From Petrosia ficiformis (lineage: Eukaryota; Porifera; Demospongiae; Haplosclerida; Petrosiidae): a stretch of 64,000 bases of DNA. Positions 39,001 through 54,000 of the stretch are shown piece by piece. Under the pieces are notes generated by a model, which was given only the letters and a program-made list of their open reading frames with translations, was not told the origin of the DNA and searched no databases. The stretch covers positions 61,073,537-61,137,536 of the forward strand of contig OX345636.1 of NCBI GenBank assembly GCA_947044365.1, in the 5' to 3' direction. Numbering within the stretch: the stretch's first letter is position 1; every line of letters begins with the position of its first letter. The translations under genes and the position numbers were made by a program.

Positions 39001-42000
39001 ACACAGAGTAGATAATCAAAATAATAATTATAAATAGGCTGATGTGTTTCAGGCACGATAAAAGTGTATCAAACGTTTTACCTAAGTTATTTCAGTGGGT
39101 GTGGTCAATTATTTTATGTCCTTAACTAAGTTGTTATGTATTCTAGTAAAGAAGTAAAGAGAATTTAGTTGAATCAGCTGTACTTTCACATCATAGGGTA
39201 TTGTTGTTAATTCAGTTTCATCAGTCAAAGATTTGTGGACAAGCAGTGGATGATTTCATTCCGGGGCCCTACTTTTCTATCTAATTCATTATCTTATCAA
39301 TACAATGAAACTTTCATAATGTGGATGTTCCATTGTATATTGTGTTATATTTGGTGTTTATTATGTTACTAATTACACAATGTATGTTAGTTGAATTAGG
39401 AACTGATAGGCACATTGATTTCAAAGATGACACTCTAGCATTGTAATGATAGTATTTGTAATTTTATTATGTTACAAAAACTTTGCGGTCGCATAAACTG
39501 ATATTTAGAAGTGCTTTTTAGGTAAATTTTCATTGTTATCCAATCTTTCTATGTCAAATCACAAGGAGCTGGATAATCAGAGTAATTGCTTTGGAGCATA
39601 ATGGATCACATACAACTGAAACTAGACGTAATGCTTACCTTCAATTGAACTACAAACTGTTCAGTCCACTTTTCTACTTACATGTAGTTTTGTATTGTCA
39701 TTATAGTGACAATTGCCACTACAAGCAGTGGAATTCCCACTCTCTGTAGCAACATCTTAATAAAATGGTTAGAACAGATGATGGACAGATACTTCTACTG
39801 TGAAATATGGAGGTCATATGTTGTACACATGTACAGTATATTAGAACAGAGCAATATGTACCAAACTCCTCCTATACATTTTAGCTTCATTAGTCTTGTT
39901 ATATATAAGAGAACAAACATTCCAGTAATCAAATATTTGTGATGTAAAATGTGTAAAGTAATGAATAACAGTAAGTACTGTTAATTATTGAAATATGTAT
40001 CCGTTAGATCACCATCTTAAATTTAGAATCTTTTTGTAATCTCTGCTAGTCAAAGTGTACACTACCACATTTCTTAGCTACATGTACATACAACAAAGAT
40101 TTGTACTAATGGGATTTCATTAAAATTATAAGTCAAACTTGTAAATTATATTGTAAATTATTATATGAATTATTTAATCTGTTGTATTTTCTTATATATT
40201 CTTTAGATTCATCAGACTCCGCTATTTTTTTGTCGATCTTTTGAAGCTGCACAGTTACTATTGGACAAAGGGGCTCGAGTGGAACATAAGAATCGGGTGA
40301 GTATATTATTATAGATGTTAAATGTGGTTCAGTATGATATGATGATAGAACATATAAATTATGTGAGTGTATAATTATACATGTAGATGTTAAATTTAAT
40401 ATTATTACAATGATTTCATAGAAAGGTTTTGATTAAGCAATTCCTAAACACACATACCATATACTGTATAGCAGGAATTATTGTGATTGAAATAGGAAAT
40501 ATTGGACAATTGCTAAATGCAAAGTTTGAATCCACACATAGAACCTTTGTGAATGTGATTTAGTATCTACATTTCTACAGTACCTCCAGCTACTGTGTTA
40601 GTGAAAGCTAGCTAGTTATTTTAAGCAGGTAAGTCTAGAGAAAAAGTTACTTTTAAAAGTTGTGTGATAGCCAGATTGAAGTGGTCTGTTGTCACACATT
40701 AATTAGTAAAGCTATGTAAGTCAATTATATTTAATGTACTCTATAGCAGGTGTTGGAATATCTTTGAGAGTTTTCCAGTTACGCAGGTTTCTCTGAATCT
40801 GTAGAATATTAAATTTGCTGCATTTAACATTTTCAATATGCATATTTTAGCAGACTTGCCTTTATGTATGTAATTTCCTCACTATTTGCCAATAATTTCC
40901 TCTATACAGTATCAAGATGGTTGAACAGGTATTCATTTTGGTGGATCATGCATTACTCAGAATTAGTTTAGTCTTATTAACTATTTCCACTATTATATTA
41001 TCATCATATTAAAAAAGGAAAAGGATCAATGTTTGTATAATAACTGTCTTAAAACAAGAATGATACTTTGTATACAGTATATAATATATAGCCCCTCTGC
41101 CTCCCTGTTTTCTCCCCTATTCATACATGTACTTTTTACTTGTATATGATTATCTTATCACTTTAAAAGCAAAGCAGTTTATTATATTAAAAATATCAAA
41201 CATAACACCAATTGAAATATACAAATATTATGGCCTGTAGGGCAATCCCTATGATTTCTTTCCGCGAGGTTTAATGCATATAAATTATTTTATAATTATG
41301 TTAGTGTAACATATATAACTATGTGTTGTATACATAGTTGTGTCATTCTGGGTGTCTCGGTCAATTAAGAAAGACTAGCAGAAAGAAAGCAGCTTGTAGC
41401 TTACATAGAAACTGGTACTAATAGCTATTCTACCTGAAATATATTCATAAAGTTCTATAAGATCTTTTAAAAAGTAAGAAGAGTAGATAATGAAAATAAT
41501 AACTATAATAGGCTGTTGTGTTTCAAACATGAGAAAGTCAGCCATGATTACTGAATGCTGGATACCACAAAGCAATAATAATTGTAAGGATACTTTTATT
41601 TCCATAATTATACATGTATCTTGTTTCCCAGTCCATCTTACAGATAGGGTACTACATAATTATCTAAACAATTGACTATAAATGAATAATATTGCCTGGG
41701 CCATGACCCAGGCTAGCCCTGTGCTTGCTACACCTATGATAGATTTCTCATCAAATCTTGTAGTGACTAACTCTCTAAAATAAGGACACCTTGCTGTTAT
41801 GTAAAGCAGTCACGAATATACATGCCCGAAATAATTTTTATTAATATAAAATTATATGATATCATGGACAATTGATTAATAATAACTTACTACTTGACTT
41901 TAATGATATCTGTCCGCCATCTTGAAGATCGTATAGACACTTGATAATAATAAATACATGTATGTGCTTATGAAGGCATCTTCATCTACGTATATATTGG

Positions 42001-45000
42001 CAGTTATCATTGTAATAGAATATTATAGCTATGTACATGTACATGTATATATGAATAATGTAATATTGTAATTCTTGTAGACTTATTGTGTCTGTTAGTC
42101 CTGATGCATTCTGTTACTATTCTTAAAAGTAGGGCTGGAAATCAGTTGAGATTCTGAAATGGATTATCAAATTGATTGATAATCAATGGAAGTAATTAAG
42201 CCAATTAAGTAAATTAATACAGGAATCTCCTCCCATTTGATGATTAAAAAGGTTTCCCGTAACTTACATATTGTACATTACTTGATATCACATGCTTGAA
42301 AAGTATATCTTCTGGAATAATTAGCATAATTGATATCACAGACTTATAATTGATAATCAGAAGAATTTTCAATATCGATTGATTAGTAGATTAATCATCC
42401 CAGTCCTACATGTACTTAAAAGTCTATTTATAGTAACATCATCCTGATAAGCACATTGATTTAAAAGATTGCACTCTGGCTCTGTAATGATATTCATAAC
42501 TCTTATTAATTTTAAAAACATATTTCAGCTACATGTACATAAACAGCAGTGTTTCTCCCAGGATAAATATTAAGTGTGAGGGAGTGCATCAGTGGTACAT
42601 GACATTTGGGCAACAATGTTCAATCAGTGTTGTAAAACAGTGTTTTTAAAATTCAAAACTAAATGGTAGGGGAGCAAGACTGATATAGCGCCATGGTACC
42701 ACCCTTTATGGGGGAAACACTGAAAACAGGTCTTCAGAGAAGTGCTTGTTTCAGTTAAAGTTTTGTTTTTATCCAATTCTTATTTGCCTAATCACAAAGA
42801 GCTGGATAATCAAACTCTTAGGTACACTGTACATTTCTCTGGAGTGTAATGGATCACATACAATTGAAACTACACATGCATGTACTTGTACATGTAATGG
42901 TTAACTACAAACTGTTCAGTCCACTTTCCTACTTACATGTAGTTTTGTATTGTCACTATAGTGACAATTGTCACTACAAACAGTGGAATTCTCACTCTCT
43001 GTAGCAACATCTCGTATATGTATTGATGTTGATGTTTTGCAGGTCATCCTACATAGAGGGTGTATGCAACCATATCTAAACATTTGCTTAACCCTTAGAG
43101 GACTGATGTCACATATATGTGACATTTCATCCCTATGTGGTTCGCCGTCTGTTCCTAGCTACACGAAGCTGTCCAAATGGTTGTAATTGGCGTCAGGCAC
43201 AAGTTGATGAACCTGGCTAAAAAATTTGATTGTTTTCTGGCCGCTCTTTGGCCTAAATAACAATCATGGGGGAAATTTTAAGGGGGGGGTGTCCCCCTGT
43301 TAATGCGGGGGTTCGAAGTGGGTGCAGCCCTCTCGCTGTCGATGAATTTTGCATTTTTTGATCACGCCCACGTTGTCTGGTGGGTACCTGAGGCATTTTC
43401 CTTGCTGTGAAATCTGAAATCGTGGGTGTAGATGGTGCCAACATGCAGTGGGGTCATTTTGTTAGCCCCAGTTCCAGTCAAAAGAAGGAGAGCACTGCAT
43501 TTGATTTGATCCTACGAAGTGCTTGGGGACTTTCGAGTCCCGGTAAGCAAGTTGGTGGAAGTAGTACTCCACGTCGGGAAAGGAGCCAAGGTTTGGGGTA
43601 GAGAAAGTGAATGGTGCCCACATTATATGCAATAGAGTCACCAGTGTTGGAAATGGGAAGAATTTTGAATACATTAATACATGTACTTGTGCTATACATA
43701 CTATATAAGTTACATGTACATGTTCATACTGTATTTACATGTATATTAGTACTTATACTTGTTATTATAATGCTTGTTGATATTATAATATGTACATGTA
43801 GTACATGTATACCATGTATATTACATGTACATGTACATACATGTGGTACATTTACATACATACAGTGTGTACTGCAATACAGTATATATGCTATTGTACA
43901 TTTTGTAGCTAGCACACATCTACATACATGTACAATTATTCATGTTAATACTATAGATCATTTTCTTACTATACTACATATTACATGTACATAGGATAGT
44001 ACATGTACATGCATATACATGTACACAATATAGTTATGAGATATTATGTGAGCATAAACAATACTATAGCCACCAAACTACATGTACATGTTATTTTAGG
44101 TATCAGCTGTGTTTGTATGTACATGTACTACATGTATTAATTCAGCTATGATAATTTATGATTATAATAAATTATCATTCAAGCCTTTCAAATGCTGATT
44201 ACTAACACCTCGAGGATTCTGTGATATCATGATTGTTTTATAGTGACAATATTATATACTCACCTATACAGATTCATTATTGGTTTCATTTGATAGTATA
44301 GGTCACATGTGAAAGTATAATTTCACTCCATTATTTTATTCATATACATATTCATATGCATGTACATGTACATAGTGGTATAAAAACAAGAAAATGAATT
44401 TTTAGTAATAGTTGGAACTATACAATATTCAAAATTAAATGAATCTGTATAAATACTAATACATGTAATTCTCCCCCTTTTATACAAGTCATATTCCCAC
44501 CTGATTATCTAATGATCCAGGTAACATGTTCACTTTAAGTTGGTACATAGTCTGGTAATTATAGTGTATTTATTAACTGACATACAGTATAATTATATCA
44601 ATAAAAAGTCACCATACAGTGCAGTAATTACTCAGTTTCTACAGTACATTAAAAGTGGTTTGACAGTAATTGGTGTACTTATGAATTACTGTAATTACTG
44701 TACTATACTGACAGTAGAAATAAGGTAATTATTGTTACTGTATGATGACTTTTTATTGACATGTATGGTACGTTTATCATTACTGTAAAAGTCATTTTTA
44801 AAACTAATTTTTAAATAAAACCTGTTCTTGTTATGCAAGCTATGAAAATACATGAAGTTTGATTAGTGTAGTTGTGAGAGACATCAAGCTGATAATTATA
44901 TACCAATGCTAATTAATTAATTAATTAACCATTATAATATTATAGATGACATCAAATACACGTATATGTAATTATTACACTTACAGTCACTATCCTAGCA

Positions 45001-48000
45001 TAATGTTTGTGTTCAGTTGCAAGCTCTTAAAAGTCAAATACATGTGAATAATTTTGCCCATTTTTGGCTAAATGTTATAGACATGTACATTCTGTATTTA
45101 TTATAATTATGGATAGTGACATTACCCTCATGATAAGACACAAACTGACTGAATGTTATACGTACATTAAACATCTCTCCTGATACAATACATTGGCTAT
45201 TCATAAATAAATCAAGTCTACCATTCTATTGTAAGCATTACTAGTATACAGTGTTCTCAACAGGATTTTAGCACTTGGTAGTGCCTGTAAAACTAAGATT
45301 TATTAGGTGTGACTAAGTTTCTTGAATCAGGCCACAAGTTAGTAGGAAAATAATGAGTGATAGTAGTGTAGGCTTAATCCCAGAGCTGAAATGATGGACC
45401 AGCACCACCACTAAAAAGCCTAGTGAGAACATACCCTGCTAGTATATTGTCTAATATATCCATAAATTAGACATGCTATGAGACCTTTTAAAGTGGACAA
45501 TTTAAGTCTCAATTGACCTCTTGCTAATCGTTTTAGTTAAACACCCTTTATAATATAAGAACAGCTTGCTATTCTGTAAAGTAGCCACTAAATGTCCCAA
45601 ATAATATCTTTACTAGAGAATGCTTGCATGCATGCAGTCATTGTGGGGCAAGCCTGAGAAGGAATAACCAAATGAGCAAAAGCAAGCAGAAGGGAAGAAG
45701 AGCAAAATGCAACAGTTCATGAGTTGGTTTTGGTTTTAGAGCAACAGGAACTCACAAAACATGTAGATCAGTTTATCAGTACTATCAATCCAATCTCTCC
45801 TCTTTAGTCTATGCAGTTTGTCTAGCTCTGTCCCTCTCTCTTCTTTTCATCGATCTCTTTTCATCCATAGCTATCACACAATGACACACATGTAGCTTTG
45901 TTAAATAATTAATAAAACGTTTTAGTATTTCAACAATAAGATATTTGCAAAATACATACGTACATGTACCAAAAATTTATTGAAAAGTCAACACGGTTTA
46001 ATAGAACATACGGAATCATGTATAATACATACACATGTACATACATGTACATACATATATACGTAAAGAAAATTCTCAACCAACTCCCTAGTGTAGGGCT
46101 CTCTCAGGCTCGTCTCAATTCAAACAACAATACATAAATAATATTACATATATATATTATGGGCAATAGATTGATACTAATATAATATAATTGATATAAT
46201 ACTTGAACATTCTCTACATTAATAATGTCTGTTAGCCATCTTGAAGATCTTGTTAATTGTATAGACACTTGATAACAAATGATATGTGGTTATGAAGACA
46301 TGTATGTCTATTAGCAGTAGTGTTGTATTATTATGACAATGATGAGCACTATTAGTTATAGTATGACTAGTTTATCACTAGTTATGATTTAATTATCTAT
46401 AATAATATGGGCTTACTAAAAGGGTTTTAATTTTAGATAACTAACTAAAATTCCCAATTATTGGTGAATTTTGATTTTAGTTAATTATAGTTATTTCATC
46501 ACACCTGTAATTTACGTAGTTATAGTTTAGCTAAAAGTCATAATGTCTTTAATGGAAGGGGTTTTAGTTATAATTATGTTTAATTAAAACAACACTAATT
46601 GGTAGTTGTCATTTTGTAGCATAATATAGTATTATAGCTATATACATGTATGTATGAATAATGTAATATTAATTTTCAAAGTTAACACAATGGTATTATA
46701 GTACAATATACAAGAAAGAAGTGTGACTTACATCATAATATATGTGATGTAATTTTCAAAAACGGACACTTCCCAAAAATTTGGTATCAGGAAGAGCTAC
46801 AATATTAATCTTCATATTAATTTTCAGTACAAAATGGTAGACGTATGAGCTATTAACCTTAATTTGATCGAAATTGTTTTACAGGAAAGTGTCCTTTTCC
46901 AAACATTAGATCACATGTTGATGTTAGTTATATTTCATGTACATATATACACATGCTTTTTCTAGATAAGCTATAACTATTCCTCTACATGTAATCACAT
47001 ATACACATAGTCACACACATGCTTTTATTGCTTTGGCAATTCATAAGAAATTTTGTGATAATATTTAGATATGGGTTCACTTACAATTACAATTGTAATT
47101 GAGGTCAATTACAATTACAATTATGTAGTTGTAATTGTACTGTAATTGAAACATTTGTATTGATGCTATTTTTAATCATAAGGATTTTACTTTCATTCGG
47201 CATTCTATACCAAATTATTAAAATGTAATGGTTATTATACATGTAGACACTTTCATTTTAGAATTTATGCTACCGGCTTAGAGGTATTGCTGTAATTATA
47301 TTGTAATTGCATGCGACTGTACATGTAATTGTAGTTGAATGTCACATAATTGTAATTGTAATTAACCAGTGGTAGCTACACTGACAATAATTGAAGCTGT
47401 AATTGTAATTGGCCTTTTGTAATTGAACCCAGACCTGGTACACATACATGTAGATGTAGATGTACATAACCACTATTAATTAATTTATATTCACATGTCA
47501 CCTGAAATAATTGGAACAGAGTGTTTGTATAAATGTAGCATTGTTAAGTAAATTCTTAGCTTGATACACCTACTATTATTCCACTATATATAAGAGAACA
47601 ACTACATTTTGTATTTAGTAATAACAACTATTGATCTTCCAGATAATAAATTCTATCATCTTTTATAATTAATAATGAAGATTTTAATAATAATCATTTG
47701 TTTTATGTAGATATTCTCTTTTGTATACATTATACACATGTATCATGTGCTTTTATATCTTCATTGTATCTAATTCAGATTATAAAGAGTATCACCATAC
47801 CATTGTGTATACATGTACTTACATAATCTTGTTTGAATTCTCATTAGTTTATATCTTATAATTCAGTTACATTCCTCCCTACTTAATCAACATGATGTTA
47901 AATGTAGTATCCTATCAAGACACTAAATTGTTTAATATAATTATGATTAGTAATTGAGTCATGCATTTCTAATATGAATTGATTATACAAAATCTAAAGA

Positions 48001-51000
48001 ATTACTTTTTTATTTCTTTTACATATAGGTTGGTAATACACCCCTTCATGAGGCTGCTATAGGGAATTATAAAGATGTGGCAGATATACTATTGCGTCAT
48101 GGAGCAAATGTGGATACACGGAATCATGTTAGTTCTAATAACACACTATACTATAGTATTCATTATGTTATTGTACTAATTCTAGTGGTAATACATATTT
48201 TCATTAGTAATTGAATTTTGTTATTATAAAGAAGGGCTAATCTACTATACAGATCTGTGTTATAATATATAAATACCTTGTATGATATAACAGTGTCACA
48301 AGTATGATATTTACATAGAATAGGATTTACATTAGTCTCCAGTAATATAATGTAAATGGATTAATTGTAAGTACTCTCTGTCTTTTACCATTTTGATGAC
48401 ATAGTGATTATAATTATTATCCTTTCCAAATACAAAATGACTTTCTTCCTACAAACAGTTTCCATGCGTGACTGAAAACTTTTCACCACAATGTACATGT
48501 GTGTACATGTAGTATTACAATAATACTGTTTAATGTGGACATTTTTATATACACACAAAAACATGTTATAAATGTCTTGTTTTGGTATACATGTGGTTAA
48601 TATGTATACAAGAATGTGTACACATGTGTCTAGTAATTAGTCTGGTGGCACTGCCCCTTCACTGGTAGGATGAAGGGTTTGGTACATACATGTACATGTA
48701 CATGTATGTTACCAGATTGCTCCATCTCAAACCACACTTTTATGAGCACCACCTCAAAAGTAACAAATACAATCGTCAATAACTCACTATTCAGCCATTT
48801 TGCACAGGAAGCTAATAAATAATAGTGGTATTATAGATAATAGTGGTATTATAGATAATAGTGGTATTATAGATAATAGTGGTATTATAGGTAGTAGTGG
48901 TAATGCTAGAGAAATGAGTAAATTTACACAATCTACTAATGATTTCAGTTGTCCATTCATTGTTTACATCATGGATTAAGTTTATTATTCTATAGGTTTT
49001 GCTAGAGTTTACGATGATTCTAAAATGTGATAGAATTACAGATATTGTTGTACACAAGTTGGGATAAATATTATTCCATTATTCTGGACTATTACCAGTA
49101 TTACCTATAATACCACTATTATTTATTATAAGATCTCTATGAATTAGTATCCTCTCTAGACGGCCACACCCCCACAGTGAAAAACAGTCTGGTATCTTTG
49201 GTCAACATTCCTGGCACATGCAGTGACATCCCATTCCTTGTATTTGTATTGTACATGTATAATCAGATTGCTCAGTGTATTACATGTAATTGATCACATG
49301 ACTGTGTGTATTTAAAAATGTCATATCAAACTCCTGCAATAAAACAAATGGTAATAAAGGCTATATAGCATCCCAGATACCATCCTTCCTAATCTAATCA
49401 AACTTGTTTGGTCATGTGACTAACTTGTTGAAAGCACTAGTTATAACTGCGTGTAGAAATTATTAATTATATAATAATAGAAATTTATAATTACATGTAC
49501 ATGTATAATTATATTTATTACATGCATGCATATACAATTTATATACTGTACATGAATGAATATCAGAGCATTGTCCCCCCTTCCCATCCTTTGGTCAACA
49601 TTCCTACTCATTGATGTTTATCATCCCGATTTTATGGTACTACCATCATTACTGTAGTGTGTACATGTACAAATGAACATCTACTACATGTACATGTACA
49701 TGTAGATGGTCATTGCTGTAGAGTGTACATGTACAAATGAACATCTACTACATGTACATGTAGATGGTACTACCATCATTATTGTAGTGTGTACATGTAC
49801 AAATGAATATCTACATGTACTACATGTACATGTATATGTAGATGGTACTACCATCATTACTGTAGTGTGTACATGTACAAATGAACATCTACTACATGTA
49901 CATGTACATGTAGATGGTCATTGCTGTAGAGTGTACATGTACAAATGAACATCTACTACATGTACATGTAGATGGTACTACCATCATTATTGTAGTGTGT
50001 ACATGTACAAATGAACATCTACATGTACTACATGTACATGTACATGTAGATGGTACTACCATCCATACTGTAGTGTGTACATGTACAAATGAACATCTAC
50101 ATGTACTACATGTACATGTACATGTAGATGGTACTACCATCATTACTGTAGTGTGTACATGTACAAATGAACATCTACTACATGTACATGTAGATGGTAC
50201 TACCATCATTACTGTAGTGTGTTCGTGTACAAATGAACATCTACTACATGTACATGTAGATGGTACTACCATCATTATTGTAGTGTGTACATGTACAAAT
50301 GAACATCTACTACATGTGCATGTACATGTAGATGGTACTACCATCATTACTGTAGTGTGTACATGTACAAATGAACATGTACATGTACATGTAGATGGTA
50401 CTACCATCATTACTGTAGTGTGTACATGTACAAATGAACATCTACTACATGTACATGTACATGTAGATGGTACTACCATCATATCAATACTGTAGTGTGT
50501 ACTTGTACAAATGAACATCTACTACATGTACATGTACATGTACTACAATGTAACTACATGTACAGGTATTATAATGTCAACAAGTATTATAATAACAAGT
50601 ACAAGTACATGTACTAATATGTATGTACGTATATATATATATATTATACATACAGTATGAAACTATGAACATGTACATGTAGTTATACATGTATGTGTTT
50701 AGTCTCATGTGGCTGACATGCATTGTATCACTAAAATGAGGCAACATCTGGGGAAACTGTGACATTTCTGCTGGAAGATTTGTCACAGAGCCAATCAAAT
50801 TCGTTTGGTCATACACAAGAAAATGTATTATAGTGTAACTGGAGACTATACAGAACATTCAGACACTAGCCTTGCTGTATTGCAATAACAAACAACCATT
50901 CTGGTTTCTGTGGCTTTCTTAGAAGATCTTCTATCTAACCAAGCAAGTTAGAATTCTGAATGTTTTCAAATTTAAAGAAATATTATAGTAATTATATACC

Positions 51001-54000
51001 TATAACAAGGTATATAGAGAAAAAAGTATCCCTATGACTGCTTTGTGGTGTCCATCATTCAGTAATCATGGCTAACTTTATGATGCCTGAAACACATCAG
51101 CCTATTATAGTTATTATTTTGATTATCTACTCTGTTTACCTTTTAAAGAACCTTGTAGAACTTGTAGAATATATTTCAGGTAGAATAGCTAGCTATTAGT
51201 TCCAGTTTCTACGTAAACTACACAGCTTTCTTTCTGCTGGTCTGTAGAGCTTGATCGCGCGTTCTTTTACGCGCCACGCCCATTAATTGACCGAGCCCCC
51301 GGGAATGATGTAACTTCCTTAACTACGTATACAACGCATACTCGCGTAAGTGGACACAAGAAAATATATATTTAAACATACATCGAACCCGTGGGAAAGC
51401 AATCATAGGGATGGCCCTGCGGGCCATAAAAACTGCTCCAAATCTTGCTCACATTGTGTCATTGGAATTTGAGAATTATTACTTTCCTGTTTGAAACAAA
51501 TTGTATCACAATTTCCCCAGACGTTTCCTCATTTTAGCAACATGTCAGACAAGTAAGACTATTATACACTATATAATGTGGTATGTATACAAGTGTACAT
51601 GTGTATGTATTAATTTACCATCAATTAAGGAATTAGTCTCTATCTTTTACCATTTTGGTGACATACTGTAATGATTATTATCCTTTCCAAATATATTGGA
51701 TAAACACATCATGAGATTCATGAAGAAAATGACCTTCTTAGTTTCCATGCATGACTTAAAGCCTTTAAAGCCTTTAATAGAAGTTTATATTTCATTCCCC
51801 CATATAAACCACAATGTGCATTATGTGTAGGTAGTATTTTAATACAGACATGTTAGAAAAACCAGTTATAAATATCTTGTTTTGGTGTACATGTATATGT
51901 GGTAACATGTACAGTAGTCCTCAATAATAAGTTCATGTATTATTGTTGTAGCACACAAGTAGTACTCTACACTCCATAAAACACTCCATAAAACACTGAA
52001 AGAGCATATTATTATGCATACTACACTTAATGAAATAATAAACAGCAGTGACATTTGAGCTCCACCTTCTATTACTAACTAACTAACCTTTCTTTACCTC
52101 TACATATATAACTTTCCCATTTTATATAACTAGAGTCTGTAACTTACATGCACTTTGCTGGAAAGAAGAGTTGTTAAGGAAAGCTATACATGTATAAATG
52201 TTAAATGTACATGTATGATGCACTATCAGCAGGAAGATAGCAAGGCGGGTGCTTAAAAGTTTAGTAGTCTAAAGGGCAACACCCACAACACAGACTTCTA
52301 ACTTCCTTAATTAGACAGAGGAGCTTCTAACAAAGTCATAGATACCAAATACATGTATCTGTACATGTACATGCTTCGTTAGTCAGAGGAAAGCAACAAA
52401 GCGAGTGTTTGAAATAGCAGTGGTCAGTGCCATTAGCCATGAGGCTAATGTGCTATGCGGTATATGTACATATTAAAATTAAAATGTTGCTGTAATTAAC
52501 ATGGTGGAACATACTTAGTACATACATGTACGTACTACAATAACACTGTGTGAACTTTTTATTGAGGGCTACCATATACAAAAATGTGTACACATATACA
52601 TGTATGTGTCTAGTAATTACATGTAGTCTGATGGCAATAGCGGACACCTCTCTAAGACGGACACTTTCTTGCAGTCCCAAACACACTTCCATAGATGCCC
52701 ATAGATTGGAACCCTCTGAAATACAGACACCTCGCTATTTCGTATACCGGACACATATCACGCCCCCATTGATACTATAAGATACGAAAACCACTCTATA
52801 TTGCCATTTAATTTCCTTAATAAGCATGAGCAAAATGCAACAGTTCATGCAGGGGTGTGGAAATAGTGAGCCAATTGCCGAACAATGTCCTGCATGACTG
52901 GGTGTTTCCACACCCCTGAGTTCATGAGTTGGTTTTGGTTTTAGAGCAACAGGAACTCACAAAACTAGTACAACTAGTACAACTAGTACAACTATACTCC
53001 AAAAATACTTTAGATGAAACACTTCCTTCAATTGCTCATTTAATAATATTTGGTATCAGGAAGAGCTATTATTAATCTTCTTAGATACTGAATTTCAGTA
53101 CAAAATAGTGGACTTACGTATGAGCTATTAACATTAATTTGATCAAAATTGTTTTACAGGAAAGTGTCCCTTTCCAAAAATTAGGTCACATATTGCATGG
53201 TAGTTGTATTTCATGTACATATATATACGTACATGCTTTTTCTACATAAGCTATAACTATTCCTCTACATGTAATCACACTTACACATAGTCACACACAT
53301 GCTTTTATTGCTTTAACAATTCCCAAGAACTTTTGTGATAATAATCAGATATGGGTTCACTTACAATTACAATTGTAATTGAGGTCAATTACAATTACAA
53401 TTATGTAGTTGTAATTGTACTGTAATTGAAACATTTGTATTGATGCTATTTTTAATCATAAGGATTTTACTTTCATTCATTCATTCTATACCAAATTATT
53501 AAAATGTAATGGTTATTATACATGTAGACACTTTCATTTTAGAATTTATGCTACCGGCTTAGAGGTATTGCTGTAATTATATTGTAATTGCATGCGACTG
53601 TACATGTAATTGTAGTTGAATGTCACATAATTGTAATTGTAATTAACCAGTGGTAGCTACACTGACAATAAATGAAGCTGTAATTGTAATTGGCCTTTTG
53701 TAATTGAACCCAGACCTGGTACACATACATGTAGATGTAGATGTACATAACCACTATTAATTAATTTATATTCACATGTCACCTGAAATAATTGGAACAG
53801 AGTGTTTGTATAAATGTAGCATTGTTAAGTAAATTCTTAGCTTGATACACCTACTATTATTACACTTTATATAAGAGAACAACTACATTTTGTATTAAAT
53901 TTTAGTAATAACAACTATTGATCTTCCAGATGATAAATTCTATCATCTTTTATAATTAATAATGAACATTTTAATAATAATCATTTGTTTTATGTAGATA

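Noticed and set aside
43611..43994. 127-codon + strand frame
   Set aside because: Mostly TACATG repeat translation; no splice or protein signal.
49892..50518. 208- and 193-codon open frames on opposite strands
   Set aside because: They are translations of a tandem minisatellite (His/Val/Cys/Thr repeats), not proteins with a natural composition.
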